The notes below the pieces were generated by a model, which was not told the DNA's origin, did no database searches, and saw only the letters and a list, made by a program, of their open reading frames with translations. From assembly GCA_016195265.1 (NCBI GenBank), contig JACPZW010000016.1, positions 1-54,330 on the forward strand: a stretch of 54,330 nt of DNA, given 5' to 3'. The translations under genes and the position numbers were made by a program. The DNA comes from Acidobacteriota bacterium (GTDB lineage Bacteria > Acidobacteriota > Vicinamibacteria > Vicinamibacterales > CAVVIG01). The number at the start of each line of letters is the position of its first letter. The first letter of the stretch is position 1. This document shows positions 23,633 through 31,218 of the stretch, one piece after another.

Positions 23633-23780
23633 GGGTGCTGGGTGCCTGGTGCTGGGGTGCTTGGTGCCGTGCTGAGTGCGGAGTGCCTGGTGCTTAGTGC
23701 TGGGTGCGCCGCACTCGGCACGCGGCACTCCGCACCCCGCACGGCACCCGGCACGCCGCACCCCGCACCCGGCACCCGGT
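23633..23780. repeat. long heptamer dyad: (GTGCNNN)n then (GCACNNN)n
   Basis: About eleven degenerate heptamers with a fixed GTGC core run to about 23708. They switch to about nine heptamers with the complementary GCAC core. The two halves can form a long imperfect hairpin. The array fills nearly the whole gap between the TPR gene's stop (23783) and the sulfatase start (23628). One or two units deviate in length (8 or 12 bases). Confidence 0.88.
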
Positions 23781-23782
23781 CC

Positions 23783-24736
23783 TCATGATTTCTTCAACTG
23801 CTCGACAACCGCCTTCGCCTGCGCGGCTTCCGTCGAATTCGGATCGGCGGCGACGACCTTTTCGAACGCTTGGATCGCGCCGTCCTTGTCGCCCTTGTTG
23901 AGGGCGATCTTCGCGAGCCCGAAGAGCGGCTTGCCCCAGGTCGGGTCCAATTGCGCGGCCTTGCCGTACGCCGCGCCGGCCTCGTCGTTCTTGTTCTTCG
24001 CGAACAACACTTCGCCGAGGTTGTAGAACACTTCACGCGTGGCGTTCGGGCTCTGCGACGCCGCGGCCAGCGTCTTCTCGGCCGCCTCGAGGTCGCCCTT
24101 CTCGAGATTCGTCATGCCGATGCCGATCTTCGCCTTGTCGTTGTTCGAGTCGATCTGCAGCAGCGCGTTGTACGCCGCGATCGCGCCGTCGTAATCCTTC
24201 TTGTTGCGGTAGGCCGCCGCGATCTGGAGGTTGATCACGCTGAGCGCCGGCGCCTTCGTCATGATCGCGCGATACGCGGCGATCGCTTCATCCCACTTCT
24301 GCGTGTTGTAGAGCTGGTCGGCGATGGTCAGTTCCGCCTGCAGATCCTTCGCGGCAATGCCGCCGAGGGCGCCCGCGCCCGACGGGCCGCCGCCCTTCTT
24401 CAGCGTGAAGGTGAGCGGCGGATTCGGCGAGCCGATCGTCTTCACCTCGAGCCGGCCGGACTCGGCCGCGAAGCCCGGGGCCTGCGCCGTGAACGTCCAC
24501 GCGCCGGTCTTCAGACCGATGATCGAGAAGCGGCCCTTGTCGTCGGTGGTCGCCGTGAAGCTGTTCGGCGACGCGTTCGGATTTTCCGCGGTGACGGTGG
24601 CGCCCTTGATCGGCTGGCCGGACTCGTCCTTGACCTGGCCTCCGACGCGGCCCGTTTGCGCGGCGGCCGCGCCCGCGAGCGCGATCACGCAGAGCGCAAT
24701 CATGGTGCCGCGAGCGAAAAGATGACGGTGACGCAT
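23783..24736 (-). CDS. secreted carboxypeptidase-regulatory/TPR protein
   Basis: 317 aa from the ATG at 24736, which has an upstream AGGGAG and gives a signal peptide (MRHRHLFARGTMIALCVIALAGAAAAQ). A carboxypeptidase-regulatory-like beta-sandwich follows (about 28-115: GGQVKDESGQPIKGATVTAENP ... DDKGRFSIIGL). TPRs run from about 140 to the end. It heads the minus-strand train and is divergent from the beta-lactamase/NamZ gene across a 71-base gap. Probably a periplasmic interaction module for the sulfatase/VWFA products; this is inferred from position. Confidence 0.82.
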   Translation of the reverse strand: MRHRHLFARGTMIALCVIALAGAAAAQTGRVGGQVKDESGQPIKGATVTAENPNASPNSFTATTDDKGRFSIIGLKTGAWTFTAQAPGFAAESGRLEVKTIGSPNPPLTFTLKKGGGPSGAGALGGIAAKDLQAELTIADQLYNTQKWDEAIAAYRAIMTKAPALSVINLQIAAAYRNKKDYDGAIAAYNALLQIDSNNDKAKIGIGMTNLEKGDLEAAEKTLAAASQSPNATREVFYNLGEVLFAKNKNDEAGAAYGKAAQLDPTWGKPLFGLAKIALNKGDKDGAIQAFEKVVAADPNSTEAAQAKAVVEQLKKS

Positions 24737-24794
24737 CTCCAGACTCCCTGAAAAGACGTGACAAAGCCGCAAAAACCGGCGAGTTCGCTCAGTA

Positions 24795-24800
24795 TATATT
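24795..24800 (+). promoter_or_regulatory. TATATT -10 element, possible leaderless start
   Basis: A TATATT lies seven bases before the GTG at 24808, the right distance for transcription to begin at the start codon. It falls in the only AT-rich stretch of the divergent gap. No clear -35 box is visible. Confidence 0.4.
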
Positions 24801-24807
24801 GAATCCC

Positions 24808-27255
24808 GTGAAACGACTCGCTGTGGAAATCGTCGCGGCGCTGCTCGCCGCCCTCGTGCTTGGCGGGGGTTCATCGGCGCAAACACCCGTGGCGCCGTCC
24901 GGTTTCGCGCCCATCGCCCCGCTCGTGGACGAGGCGATCGCGCGCCGCGAACTGCCCGGTGCCGTCGTGCTCGTGGGCCGCGGCGATGCCATCGCCTACC
25001 ACAGCGCTTTCGGCCGGCGCGCCGTGCAGCCGGCGCCGGAGGCGATGACCGAGGACACGATTTTCGATCTCGCCTCGCTCACGAAGGTCGTGGCCACGAC
25101 GACGAGCGTGATGACGCTGATCGAGGCGGGACGTCTCCGGCTCAACGATCCGGTCGCGCAGTTCGTGCCGGAGTTTGGACGCTACGGCAAGAACGGGATC
25201 ACCATTCGCCACCTGCTGACGCACACGTCGGGGCTGCGCCCCGATCTCGAACTGGAGGTGGAGTTCCACGGCGCGGACGAGGCGATCCGTCGCGCGATTG
25301 AAGAAGTCCCGACCGCGCCGCCCGGCGAGCGCTTCGTCTACAGCGACATCAACTTCTTCCTGCTCGGCGACATCGTCCGGCGCGTCAGCGGTCAGCGCCT
25401 CGATGCGTACGCCGCGCAGCACGTCTTCGAGCCGCTCGGGATGAAGGAGACACGCTTTCTGCCGCCCGAGTCGTGGCGGCCGCGTATCGCGCCGACCGAG
25501 CGCTGCGTCGGGCTCGCGTGGCCGTGCCCCTCGACTCCGCTCGGGGCAAGCCCGCCGGCGTCGCTCGGGGCAAGTGCCACCGGCGCTGAGGTGCCGTTCC
25601 TGCGCGGCGTCGTCCACGATCCAACCGCGCGCCGGATGGACGGCGTGGCCGGGCACGCAGGCCTGTTCAGCACGGCGGCCGATCTCTCGCGCTTCTGCCG
25701 CATGCTGCTCAACGGCGGCAGTCTCGGCGCGATGCGCATTCTGTCGCCCGCGATGGTCGCGCGCATGACGTCGCCGTCGACGCCGGTGGGCATGCGCGAC
25801 GTGCGGGGGCTCGGGTGGGACATCGACTCGACCTACTCGTCGAATCGCGGCGAGCTGTTCCCGATCGGATCGTACGGTCACACCGGGTTCACCGGCACGT
25901 CGCTGTGGCTCGACCCGCTGACGAAGAGCTACGTGATCTTCCTGTCCAACCGCGTGCATCCCGACGGCAAGGGCGACGTCACGCCGCTGCGCGCGAAGGT
26001 CGCGACCGTCGCCGCCGCCGCGCTGTATTCAATGGATGATGTAGCGCGAGCCGCCGCTGTGACGCGAGGCTTTCAGCTCCGCGAGTTCGGCGGGTCTGAA
26101 AGACCCGCCCTACGTACCAGACATGACCCCACGCTCGCCGGCATCGACGTCCTCGCCGCGGAGAACTTCGCGCGGCTGCGCGGTAAACATGTCGGTCTGC
26201 TGACGAACCAGACCGGGCGATCGCGGCAGGGCACGAGCACGATCGATCTGCTGGCGCACGCGCCGGGTGTGACGCTCGTCGCGCTCTTCAGTCCCGAGCA
26301 CGGCATCCGCGGTCAGCTTGACGACAAGGTCGCGTCGTCTCGCGACGAGGCGACCGGATTGCCGATCCATTCGCTGTACGGCGACACGCGACGGCCGACC
26401 GAAGCGATGCTGGCCGGCATCGACACGCTTGTCGTCGATCTGCAGGACATCGGCGCGCGCTTCTACACGTATCCCGCGACGGTCGCGTACGTGATGGAGG
26501 AGGCCGCGCGGCGCGGACTGCCGGTCGTCGTCCTCGATCGTCCGAATCCGATCGACGGCTTCGACGTCGAGGGCCCGGCGCAGGATCAGGCGGCGGCCGG
26601 GTTCACCGGCTACCTGCAGATGCCGATCAGGCACGGCTTGACGATCGGCGAGCTCGCGCAGCTCTTCAACGCGGAGCGGAAGATTGGCGCGACCCTCACG
26701 GTCGTGCCGATGAAGAACTGGCGGCGCGAGGACTGGTTCGACGAGACGAGCCTCGAGTGGACCAATCCATCGCCGAACATGCGGAACCTGAACGAAGCGG
26801 CGATCTATCCGGGCCTCGGCGCGATCGAAGGGACCAATCTCTCGGTCGGTCGCGGCACGGATACGCCCTTCGAGCACATCGGCGCGCCGTGGGTCGACGG
26901 CGTGGCGCTGGCGGCGGCGCTCAACGCGCGCGACGTGCCTGGCGTGCGCTTCTATCCCGTGACGTTCACGCCGGCGGCCGGAGCCAAGCTCGGCGGGCAG
27001 GTGTGCCACGGCGTGTTTCTCGTCGTGACCGATCGGGATCGCATTCGTCCTGTACGTGTCGGCCTCGAGATCGCGTCGGCACTGTCGAAATTGTACGGCG
27101 CGCAATTCAGGCTGGAGGATGCCGCGCTGCTGCTGGGGTCGAAGACGACGATCGAAAAGATTCGCGCCGGCCAGGATCCGGCCGCGATCGCCGCGTCCTG
27201 GACCGCCGACGAAGCGAAGTGGCGCCTCACGCGCGCGAAGTATCTGCTGTATTAG
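24808..27255 (+). CDS. fusion of beta-lactamase-fold amidase/esterase and NamZ-type exo-muramidase (DUF1343)
   Basis: 815 aa from the GTG at 24808 (a TTG at 24799 is also possible), with a signal peptide ending about SSAQ. Domain 1 (about 30-415) is a class-C beta-lactamase-fold hydrolase: catalytic S-L-T-K, Y-S-D and GHTG motifs. Domain 2 (about 440-815) is DUF1343/NamZ: GLLTNQTG, LFSPEHG, DLQDIGARFYTYP, YPGLGAIEGTN. NamZ removes MurNAc from the non-reducing end of peptidoglycan fragments. In Bacillus a beta-lactamase-fold amidase (AmiE) and NamZ are separate neighbours, so this chain probably joins two steps of muropeptide turnover in the periplasm. The linker is encoded by a half REPIN hairpin, and residues about 239-260 are another repeat insert. 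Confidence 0.87.
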   Translation: MKRLAVEIVAALLAALVLGGGSSAQTPVAPSGFAPIAPLVDEAIARRELPGAVVLVGRGDAIAYHSAFGRRAVQPAPEAMTEDTIFDLASLTKVVATTTSVMTLIEAGRLRLNDPVAQFVPEFGRYGKNGITIRHLLTHTSGLRPDLELEVEFHGADEAIRRAIEEVPTAPPGERFVYSDINFFLLGDIVRRVSGQRLDAYAAQHVFEPLGMKETRFLPPESWRPRIAPTERCVGLAWPCPSTPLGASPPASLGASATGAEVPFLRGVVHDPTARRMDGVAGHAGLFSTAADLSRFCRMLLNGGSLGAMRILSPAMVARMTSPSTPVGMRDVRGLGWDIDSTYSSNRGELFPIGSYGHTGFTGTSLWLDPLTKSYVIFLSNRVHPDGKGDVTPLRAKVATVAAAALYSMDDVARAAAVTRGFQLREFGGSERPALRTRHDPTLAGIDVLAAENFARLRGKHVGLLTNQTGRSRQGTSTIDLLAHAPGVTLVALFSPEHGIRGQLDDKVASSRDEATGLPIHSLYGDTRRPTEAMLAGIDTLVVDLQDIGARFYTYPATVAYVMEEAARRGLPVVVLDRPNPIDGFDVEGPAQDQAAAGFTGYLQMPIRHGLTIGELAQLFNAERKIGATLTVVPMKNWRREDWFDETSLEWTNPSPNMRNLNEAAIYPGLGAIEGTNLSVGRGTDTPFEHIGAPWVDGVALAAALNARDVPGVRFYPVTFTPAAGAKLGGQVCHGVFLVVTDRDRIRPVRVGLEIASALSKLYGAQFRLEDAALLLGSKTTIEKIRAGQDPAAIAASWTADEAKWRLTRAKYLLY
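25524..25588. repeat. tandem GCTCGGGGCAAG repeat inside the hydrolase domain
   Basis: GCTCGGGGCAAG occurs twice (near 25539 and 25565) within related flanks. It encodes PSTPLGASPPASLGASATGA, which interrupts the hydrolase ahead of the conserved LRGVVHDPTARRMDGVAGHAG block. The inserted stretch has no motif of its own. Confidence 0.6.
26089..26113. repeat. half REPIN hairpin in the inter-domain linker
   Basis: The hairpin GGCGGGTCT-GAA-AGACCCGCC ends in CCTAC, like the right half of the intergenic elements. It lies in frame exactly between the beta-lactamase-fold and NamZ domains and encodes GGSERPALR. Confidence 0.75.
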
Positions 27256-27284
27256 CCTGCCGCGTTCAGCGGTCGTACGGAAGT

Positions 27285-27698
27285 TCAGCGGTCGCGCGGA
27301 AGCAGACGGGGATTTCCCTTGATTGCTACCGCCGAAAAATGTCGCAGATCGAGCGTCGCAATCGCGTCCGCGGCGAGGCGTTCGGCCGTCGCGATGACCA
27401 CCGCGTCGACGAGCCCAAGACGGAGCGACCGATAGCGCGTGTGAATCCGCCGCGCGGCAACAAGATCCTCATCGCGACCCCACTCGACAGTAAAGGCGCC
27501 GTCGGCGAGATCGGCCAGAAAGGTCTCGTGCGCCTTCAGGCCCAGGTGTGTCGTGACCAGATAATCGACTTCCGGAAGAATGGCCCACGGCAGGATCCAG
27601 CTATCCGGGCTTTCTTCGAAGAGATCTTTGAGGGCCGTGTGGTGATCCTCGCTGGCGTCGAGAAGCGCCACCATCGCGCCGGTATCGACGACGATCAT
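27285..27698 (-). CDS. vapC: PIN-domain toxin (VapC family)
   Basis: 137 aa, a complete PIN domain. Acidic active-site residues are visible at D5 (MIVVDTGAMV), E43 (ILPEVDYL), D98 (LGLVDAVVIATAERL) and D117. VapC toxins are Mg-dependent ribonucleases, often cutting tRNA. The start overlaps the antitoxin stop as ATGA, the usual coupling of antitoxin and toxin. It converges on the NamZ fusion gene with a 29-base gap. Confidence 0.9.
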   Translation of the reverse strand: MIVVDTGAMVALLDASEDHHTALKDLFEESPDSWILPWAILPEVDYLVTTHLGLKAHETFLADLADGAFTVEWGRDEDLVAARRIHTRYRSLRLGLVDAVVIATAERLAADAIATLDLRHFSAVAIKGNPRLLPRDR

Positions 27699-27925
27699 CG
27701 ATCCTTGCCGATGCCGCTGAGCAATTCTTCGGCCCGCTGCCCCAGGTCGCGACGGCCGCTTTTGAACGCGCCGATGCTCTTGGGGGTGCGACGGGGTGCG
27801 TGCCGGGCCGCGAATTCCGCGACCGCCTCGCGAACCATTTCCGCGGGTGGCCGGCGGCGCGCGCGCGCGATCTGCTTCAGGCGCCGGTAGGTGCTCTCGT
27901 CCATGTAGACGGTCGTCTTCTGCAT
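27695..27925 (-). CDS. vapB: ribbon-helix-helix antitoxin (VapB-like)
   Basis: 76 aa, with the N-terminal strand MQKTTVYMDESTYRRLKQIA and helices of a ribbon-helix-helix DNA-binding domain. The basic C-terminal part would wrap the toxin. The start at 27925 is set by the RHH consensus; a longer frame to 28237 has no homologous look and crosses the promoter. It should neutralise the VapC toxin and repress its own promoter through the palindromes directly upstream. Confidence 0.87.
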   Translation of the reverse strand: MQKTTVYMDESTYRRLKQIARARRRPPAEMVREAVAEFAARHAPRRTPKSIGAFKSGRRDLGQRAEELLSGIGKDR

Positions 27926-27942
27926 ATGGTTACCATATATGG
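27926..27942. promoter_or_regulatory. palindromic operator of the vapBC operon
   Basis: Two overlapping palindromes abut the antitoxin start: ATGGTTACCAT (27926-27936) and CCATATATGG (27933-27942). Ribbon-helix-helix antitoxins typically bind such short dyads. This is the most AT-rich spot nearby and probably also holds the promoter. Confidence 0.6.
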
Positions 27943-28065
27943 CCCAATTGAGAGGGTCAAGGCGATTCGAACGTCTTGCACATCCGCCCGTGTACGCGCC
28001 GAACCGCCATTCACTGAACCCGATTCCAAAGTAGACGACGCCCGCGACGTATACACTGTCGCGGT

Positions 28066-28653
28066 ATGCCGCCGCTCGTCGTCTACTCGTGGCCGTACGG
28101 CGTCTTCTTCCTCGCGGTCTTCGTCTGGGCGTTCGCGCCGGAGTTCCGGATCGTCTCCAGGCGGGCCGAACCGTCGACGAGTCCGCAGGACGCTGGCTCG
28201 AAGCGGTTGATCGTGCTCGGCCAAGGTCTGGCGGCATTCGCTGCGTTCTCGATCGCGGCCGGCGTGCCGTCGGCGGGGCTCCCGCATCGCTTCTCGCTGT
28301 TCTGGGCCGGCCTCGCCGCCATCATCGGGGGCAGCCTGCTGCGTCGCCATTGCTGGCGGATGCTCGGGGCGAGCTTCACGGGCGCCGTGATTGTGCGACC
28401 CGATCAGGTGGTCGTTGACCGTGGCGCCTACCGCTACGTGCGCCATCCGTCGTACACCGCGGGCGCGATCGTTTTCCTCGGCATCGGACTCGCGCTCGCG
28501 AACTGGATCAGCGTGGTCGTGCTGATGGGCACGGTGTCGATCGTCTATGGCTATCGTGTCGGCGTCGAGGAGCGCGCGCTCCTGGCGACGCTTGGCGATT
28601 CGTACCAGCGCTACATGAACCGCACGACGCGTTTTGTTCCGTTCGTGTTTTGA
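28066..28653 (+). CDS. ICMT/PEMT-family membrane methyltransferase
   Basis: 195 aa with about five hydrophobic helices. The C-terminal block (VVDRGAYRYVRHPSYTAG, then EERALLATLGDSYQRYMNRT) is the SAM-binding signature of isoprenylcysteine carboxyl methyltransferase-like proteins. Bacterial members methylate phospholipids or small hydrophobic compounds; the substrate here cannot be told. It is divergent from vapBC and stands alone. The start ATG at 28066 is the only one giving the full first helix. Confidence 0.82.
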   Translation: MPPLVVYSWPYGVFFLAVFVWAFAPEFRIVSRRAEPSTSPQDAGSKRLIVLGQGLAAFAAFSIAAGVPSAGLPHRFSLFWAGLAAIIGGSLLRRHCWRMLGASFTGAVIVRPDQVVVDRGAYRYVRHPSYTAGAIVFLGIGLALANWISVVVLMGTVSIVYGYRVGVEERALLATLGDSYQRYMNRTTRFVPFVF

Positions 28654-28728
28654 CCGGACGGGAACGGGCGACGTCCGGCACTCGCCGGTCGGCGGCGCAC
28701 GACCTGAGCGACTGCCTGTGGTGACGGT

Positions 28729-29154
28729 CTAGAGCAGCCAGGTCGGCTGGTAGAGCAGCACGTAGACGAGCACGCCTGTCACCGAGACGTAGAGCCAGAT
28801 CGGGAACGTCCACTTCGCGATGCGCCGGTGCTGCGGGTAGCGGCCTTTGAGCCCGCGCGTCAGCGTGATGATCGCCAGCGGCACGACGACGAAGGCCATC
28901 GTGACGTGCGTGATGAGAATCGTGAAGTACAGCGGCCGCACGAAGCCCTGGCGCGTGAACGACACCGATCCCACCTGCGCGTGATACACGACGTAGCAGA
29001 TCAGGAACAGCGACGATGTTGCGAACGCGGCGATCATCACCTTCCGGTGCGCCTCGATACGCTTGTTGTGGATCAGCGTGAAGCCGATGAGCAGGAGAAT
29101 GCCAGAGAGGGCATTCAAAGTGGCATTGACGGCTGGTAGATCATGGAGGGTCAC
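28729..29154 (-). CDS. DUF420 membrane protein, cytochrome oxidase assembly (CtaM-like)
   Basis: 141 aa, GTG start (MTLHDLPAVNATLNALSGIL), about four transmembrane helices, with conserved His residues in HNKRIEAHRKVM and ITHVTMAFVVVPLA. The DUF420 family includes Bacillus YozB and Staphylococcus CtaM, needed for haem-A-type oxidase activity. Its position after ctaA-ctaB agrees with that role. The start codon directly touches the heptamer array that separates it from ctaB. Confidence 0.8.
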   Translation of the reverse strand: MTLHDLPAVNATLNALSGILLLIGFTLIHNKRIEAHRKVMIAAFATSSLFLICYVVYHAQVGSVSFTRQGFVRPLYFTILITHVTMAFVVVPLAIITLTRGLKGRYPQHRRIAKWTFPIWLYVSVTGVLVYVLLYQPTWLL

Positions 29155-29286
29155 GGCTGGTGGCTGGTGGCTGGTGGCTGGTGGCTGGTGGCTGGTGACT
29201 GGTGACTGGTGGCTGGTGACTGGTGGCTGGTGACTGGTGGCTGGTGACTCGGAATCTGAAATCTGAATTCTTAAATCTGAAATCTA
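29155..29286. repeat. heptamer arrays (GRCTGGT)13 and (AATCTGA)n between ctaB and DUF420
   Basis: Thirteen in-phase units of GGCTGGT or GACTGGT run from 29155 to 29245. A second kind follows: AATCTGA, AATCTGA, ATTCTTA, AATCTGA, AATCTAG (29253-29287). The last unit contains the ctaB stop codon (29284-29286). Unlike other arrays there is no complementary arm. The first unit starts at the base after the DUF420 start codon. Confidence 0.9.
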
Positions 29287-30207
29287 GTGATTGGCGATCA
29301 ACGCGATCCACAGCAGCGGCAGATACGTGATCGACCCGAAGAACAGCCCGCGCGCCGACGCCTCGCTGCGCGTCGCCGCGAAGCGGACCGCGAGCGCGAG
29401 CAGCGCCAGCCCGAGCACGAGCGCCACCCAGAAGTAGATCGCGCCCGCGATGCCGACGAGGGTCGGCGTCAGGCTGACCGGCACGAGCAACGCGGCGTAG
29501 ATGAGCGCCTGCCGTCCCGCCCGCGCGCCGCCCGGTTCGATGACCGGCAGCATCGGGAAGCCGGCCTTGCCGTAATCCTCGCGGAACATCCAGGCGATCG
29601 CCATGAAGTGCGGCATCTGCCAGAGGAACACGATCGCGAAGAGCGATGCGCCGCCGCGCGCGATGCTGCCGTGCGACGCGGTCCAGCCGATGATCGCCGG
29701 CAGCGCGCCGGGCATCGCGCCCACGAGCGTGGACTGCGGCGTGCGCCGCTTCATCGGCGTGTAGACCACGAGGTAGATGACGAGCGTCGCGAGCGCGAGC
29801 CCCGCGGCCAGCCAGTTGGTGCGCGCCGCCAGCAGCAGGAGTCCCGCGCCCGAGAGGAGCGCGCCGAAGGCGCGGGCGTCGGCCGGCGGCACGCGGCCGT
29901 CCGGCAGCGGACGCAGGCGCGTGCGCCGCATCAGCGCGTCGGTCTCGCGTTCGTAGAGCTGATTGAGGACGGCGGCGCCGCCCGCGACCAGCGCCGTGCC
30001 CACCACGGCCTGCGCCATGAGCGCGACGTCCACGCCGCCCACGGCGCCGAGGTAGTACCCGGCGGCGCTCGTCGCGACGACGAGGAAGTTCAGCCGCGGC
30101 TTGGTCAGTTCCAGGTAGTCGGCGAACAGGCTCGACGTGCGGGGCTCGACCTGGTCCGGCTGAAGCCGGACGCCACGTACGACGTCGGCGACTGGTGCGT
30201 CCTTCAC
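29284..30207 (-). CDS. ctaB: protohaem IX farnesyltransferase (haem O synthase)
   Basis: 307 aa. The GTG at 30207 overlaps the ctaA stop (GTGA), which fixes the start. UbiA-type prenyltransferase with multiple membrane helices: ADYLELTKPRLNFLVVATSAAGYYLG, first Asp-rich motif in NQLYERETDALMRRTRLRPLPDGR, later ALIANH end. It converts haem B to haem O for the aa3 oxidase encoded at 38-42 kb. Residues about 8-19 (RGVRLQPDQ) come from a hairpin repeat and precede the conserved core, where extra sequence should be harmless. It is cotranscribed with ctaA and the cupredoxin lipoprotein upstream. Confidence 0.93.
   Translation of the reverse strand: MKDAPVADVVRGVRLQPDQVEPRTSSLFADYLELTKPRLNFLVVATSAAGYYLGAVGGVDVALMAQAVVGTALVAGGAAVLNQLYERETDALMRRTRLRPLPDGRVPPADARAFGALLSGAGLLLLAARTNWLAAGLALATLVIYLVVYTPMKRRTPQSTLVGAMPGALPAIIGWTASHGSIARGGASLFAIVFLWQMPHFMAIAWMFREDYGKAGFPMLPVIEPGGARAGRQALIYAALLVPVSLTPTLVGIAGAIYFWVALVLGLALLALAVRFAATRSEASARGLFFGSITYLPLLWIALIANH
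30151..30180. repeat. hairpin repeat in the ctaB N-terminus (RLQPDQ type)
   Basis: GTCCGGC-TGAA-GCCGGAC (30154-30171) followed by GCCACGTAC, the same left half as in the sulfatase gene at 20413. It encodes GVRLQPDQ in frame. Confidence 0.8.
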
Positions 30208-31202
30208 GCGCGCGCTCCGGAATTGCGGATGGCGGACTGCGGATTGCGAATTGAAGGGCGTGCCGGAATTGCGGATTCCGCAGTCCGCAGTCCGCGCTCC
30301 GCAATACTCACTCGCCAGGCGCGCAGTGAAATGACCAGCGAAGTGGCCAGGACGAGCGCGCCGACCACAACGTGCACGCTGTTGATCCAGACGTTGCGCT
30401 GCGTCAGCACGGTCAGGGCGCCGAGCGTCACCTGTGTCGCAACGAGAGCGACGATCAGCGTCGCCGGTCTCGTCAGCTCTCCGCGGCCCCCGTAGTGATG
30501 GTTGTGATACCAGACACGCGCGGAGGTCGCGAGCACGGCGAGCGTCACGACGAGCGCGCCCATCCGGTGCGAGAAGTGGATCGCGATCGCGGACGACCAG
30601 TGATCGGGGATGACGTGGCCGAACATCCACGGAAAGTCGGGAATCGCCAGCCCCGCGCCCGTGTGGCGCATCGTCGCGCCGAGGAGGATTTGCGTGTAGA
30701 TCGCCGCGGTCGTCGCCGTCGCGACGCGCCGCAGCATCGCGTCGTCCACCGGATTGGCCGGGGCGGCCGTCCAGCGCGGCGACGTGAACAGCGCGATCGC
30801 CACGGTCATGCAGAAGAAAATCTCGGCGAGCCCTGCGTGCGCGGTCGAGATGGCGGCGGGCAGGAAGAAAAGAACGGTCAAGCCGCCGAGGACGCCCTGC
30901 GCGATCACGGCGCCGAGCGCGGCGACGCCGAACCAGCGCAGCCAGCGGCGCGGCTCGGCGAACCAGAGCCACACGGCCATGATGATCGTAAGAAAGCCGA
31001 CGCTGCTCGCGATGAGCCGGTGGCCGTGCTCGTACAGGATGTTGGCCACCCACATCGAGGGCGGGAACGTGAACATGTTCCAGCCGTAGCTCGTGGGCCA
31101 GTCGGGGACCGACAGCCCGGCGTCGTTGCTCGTGACGAGACTGCCCGCGAGGATCAGGAGGACGGTGCAGCCGGCGAGGAACTTGGAGAATCTGTGGAGC
31201 AC
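30204..31202 (-). CDS. ctaA: haem A synthase with a repeat-encoded C-terminal tail
   Basis: 332 aa, GTG start. Eight-helix CtaA/COX15 fold: MLHRFSKFLAGCTVLLILAG, NDAGLSVPDWPTSYG, the haem-ligand block YEHGHRLIAS, a second His block HFSHRMGALV and the late RNVWINSVHVVVGA. It oxidises haem O to haem A. The natural protein appears to end near SLRAW; residues about 300-329 (TAESAIPARPSIRNPQSAIR and on) are encoded by a heptamer dyad and carry no motif. The stop overlaps the ctaB start. It lies about 105 bases after the cupredoxin lipoprotein gene. Confidence 0.92.
   Translation of the reverse strand: MLHRFSKFLAGCTVLLILAGSLVTSNDAGLSVPDWPTSYGWNMFTFPPSMWVANILYEHGHRLIASSVGFLTIIMAVWLWFAEPRRWLRWFGVAALGAVIAQGVLGGLTVLFFLPAAISTAHAGLAEIFFCMTVAIALFTSPRWTAAPANPVDDAMLRRVATATTAAIYTQILLGATMRHTGAGLAIPDFPWMFGHVIPDHWSSAIAIHFSHRMGALVVTLAVLATSARVWYHNHHYGGRGELTRPATLIVALVATQVTLGALTVLTQRNVWINSVHVVVGALVLATSLVISLRAWRVSIAERGLRTAESAIPARPSIRNPQSAIRNSGARA
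30222..30305. repeat. heptamer dyad (ATTGCGG family) fused to ctaA
   Basis: The left arm is ATTGCGG, ATGGCGG, ACTGCGG, ATTGCGA. The complement of the right arm is ATTGCGG, AGCGCGG, ACTGCGG, ACTGCGG. The arms pair with few mismatches and all differences keep the seven-base phase. It is read in frame as the last ~30 codons of ctaA. Same unit family as 51979-52065. Confidence 0.88.
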
Positions 31203-31218
31203 GGGCTGAGATGGTGAA

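Noticed and set aside
23629..23775. Extended N-terminus of the sulfatase through the heptamer array
   Set aside because: The translation is a repeat artefact (Pro/Gly/Ser/Ala/His) without a signal; the ATG at 23628 gives a standard anchor.
23633..23780. CRISPR array
   Set aside because: Units are seven bases with no spacer-length variable segments, and no cas gene is in the window.
27695..28237. Longer 180-aa form of the antitoxin
   Set aside because: The extra N-terminus is low-complexity Arg/Ser and crosses the operator palindromes. The RHH domain starts at 27925.
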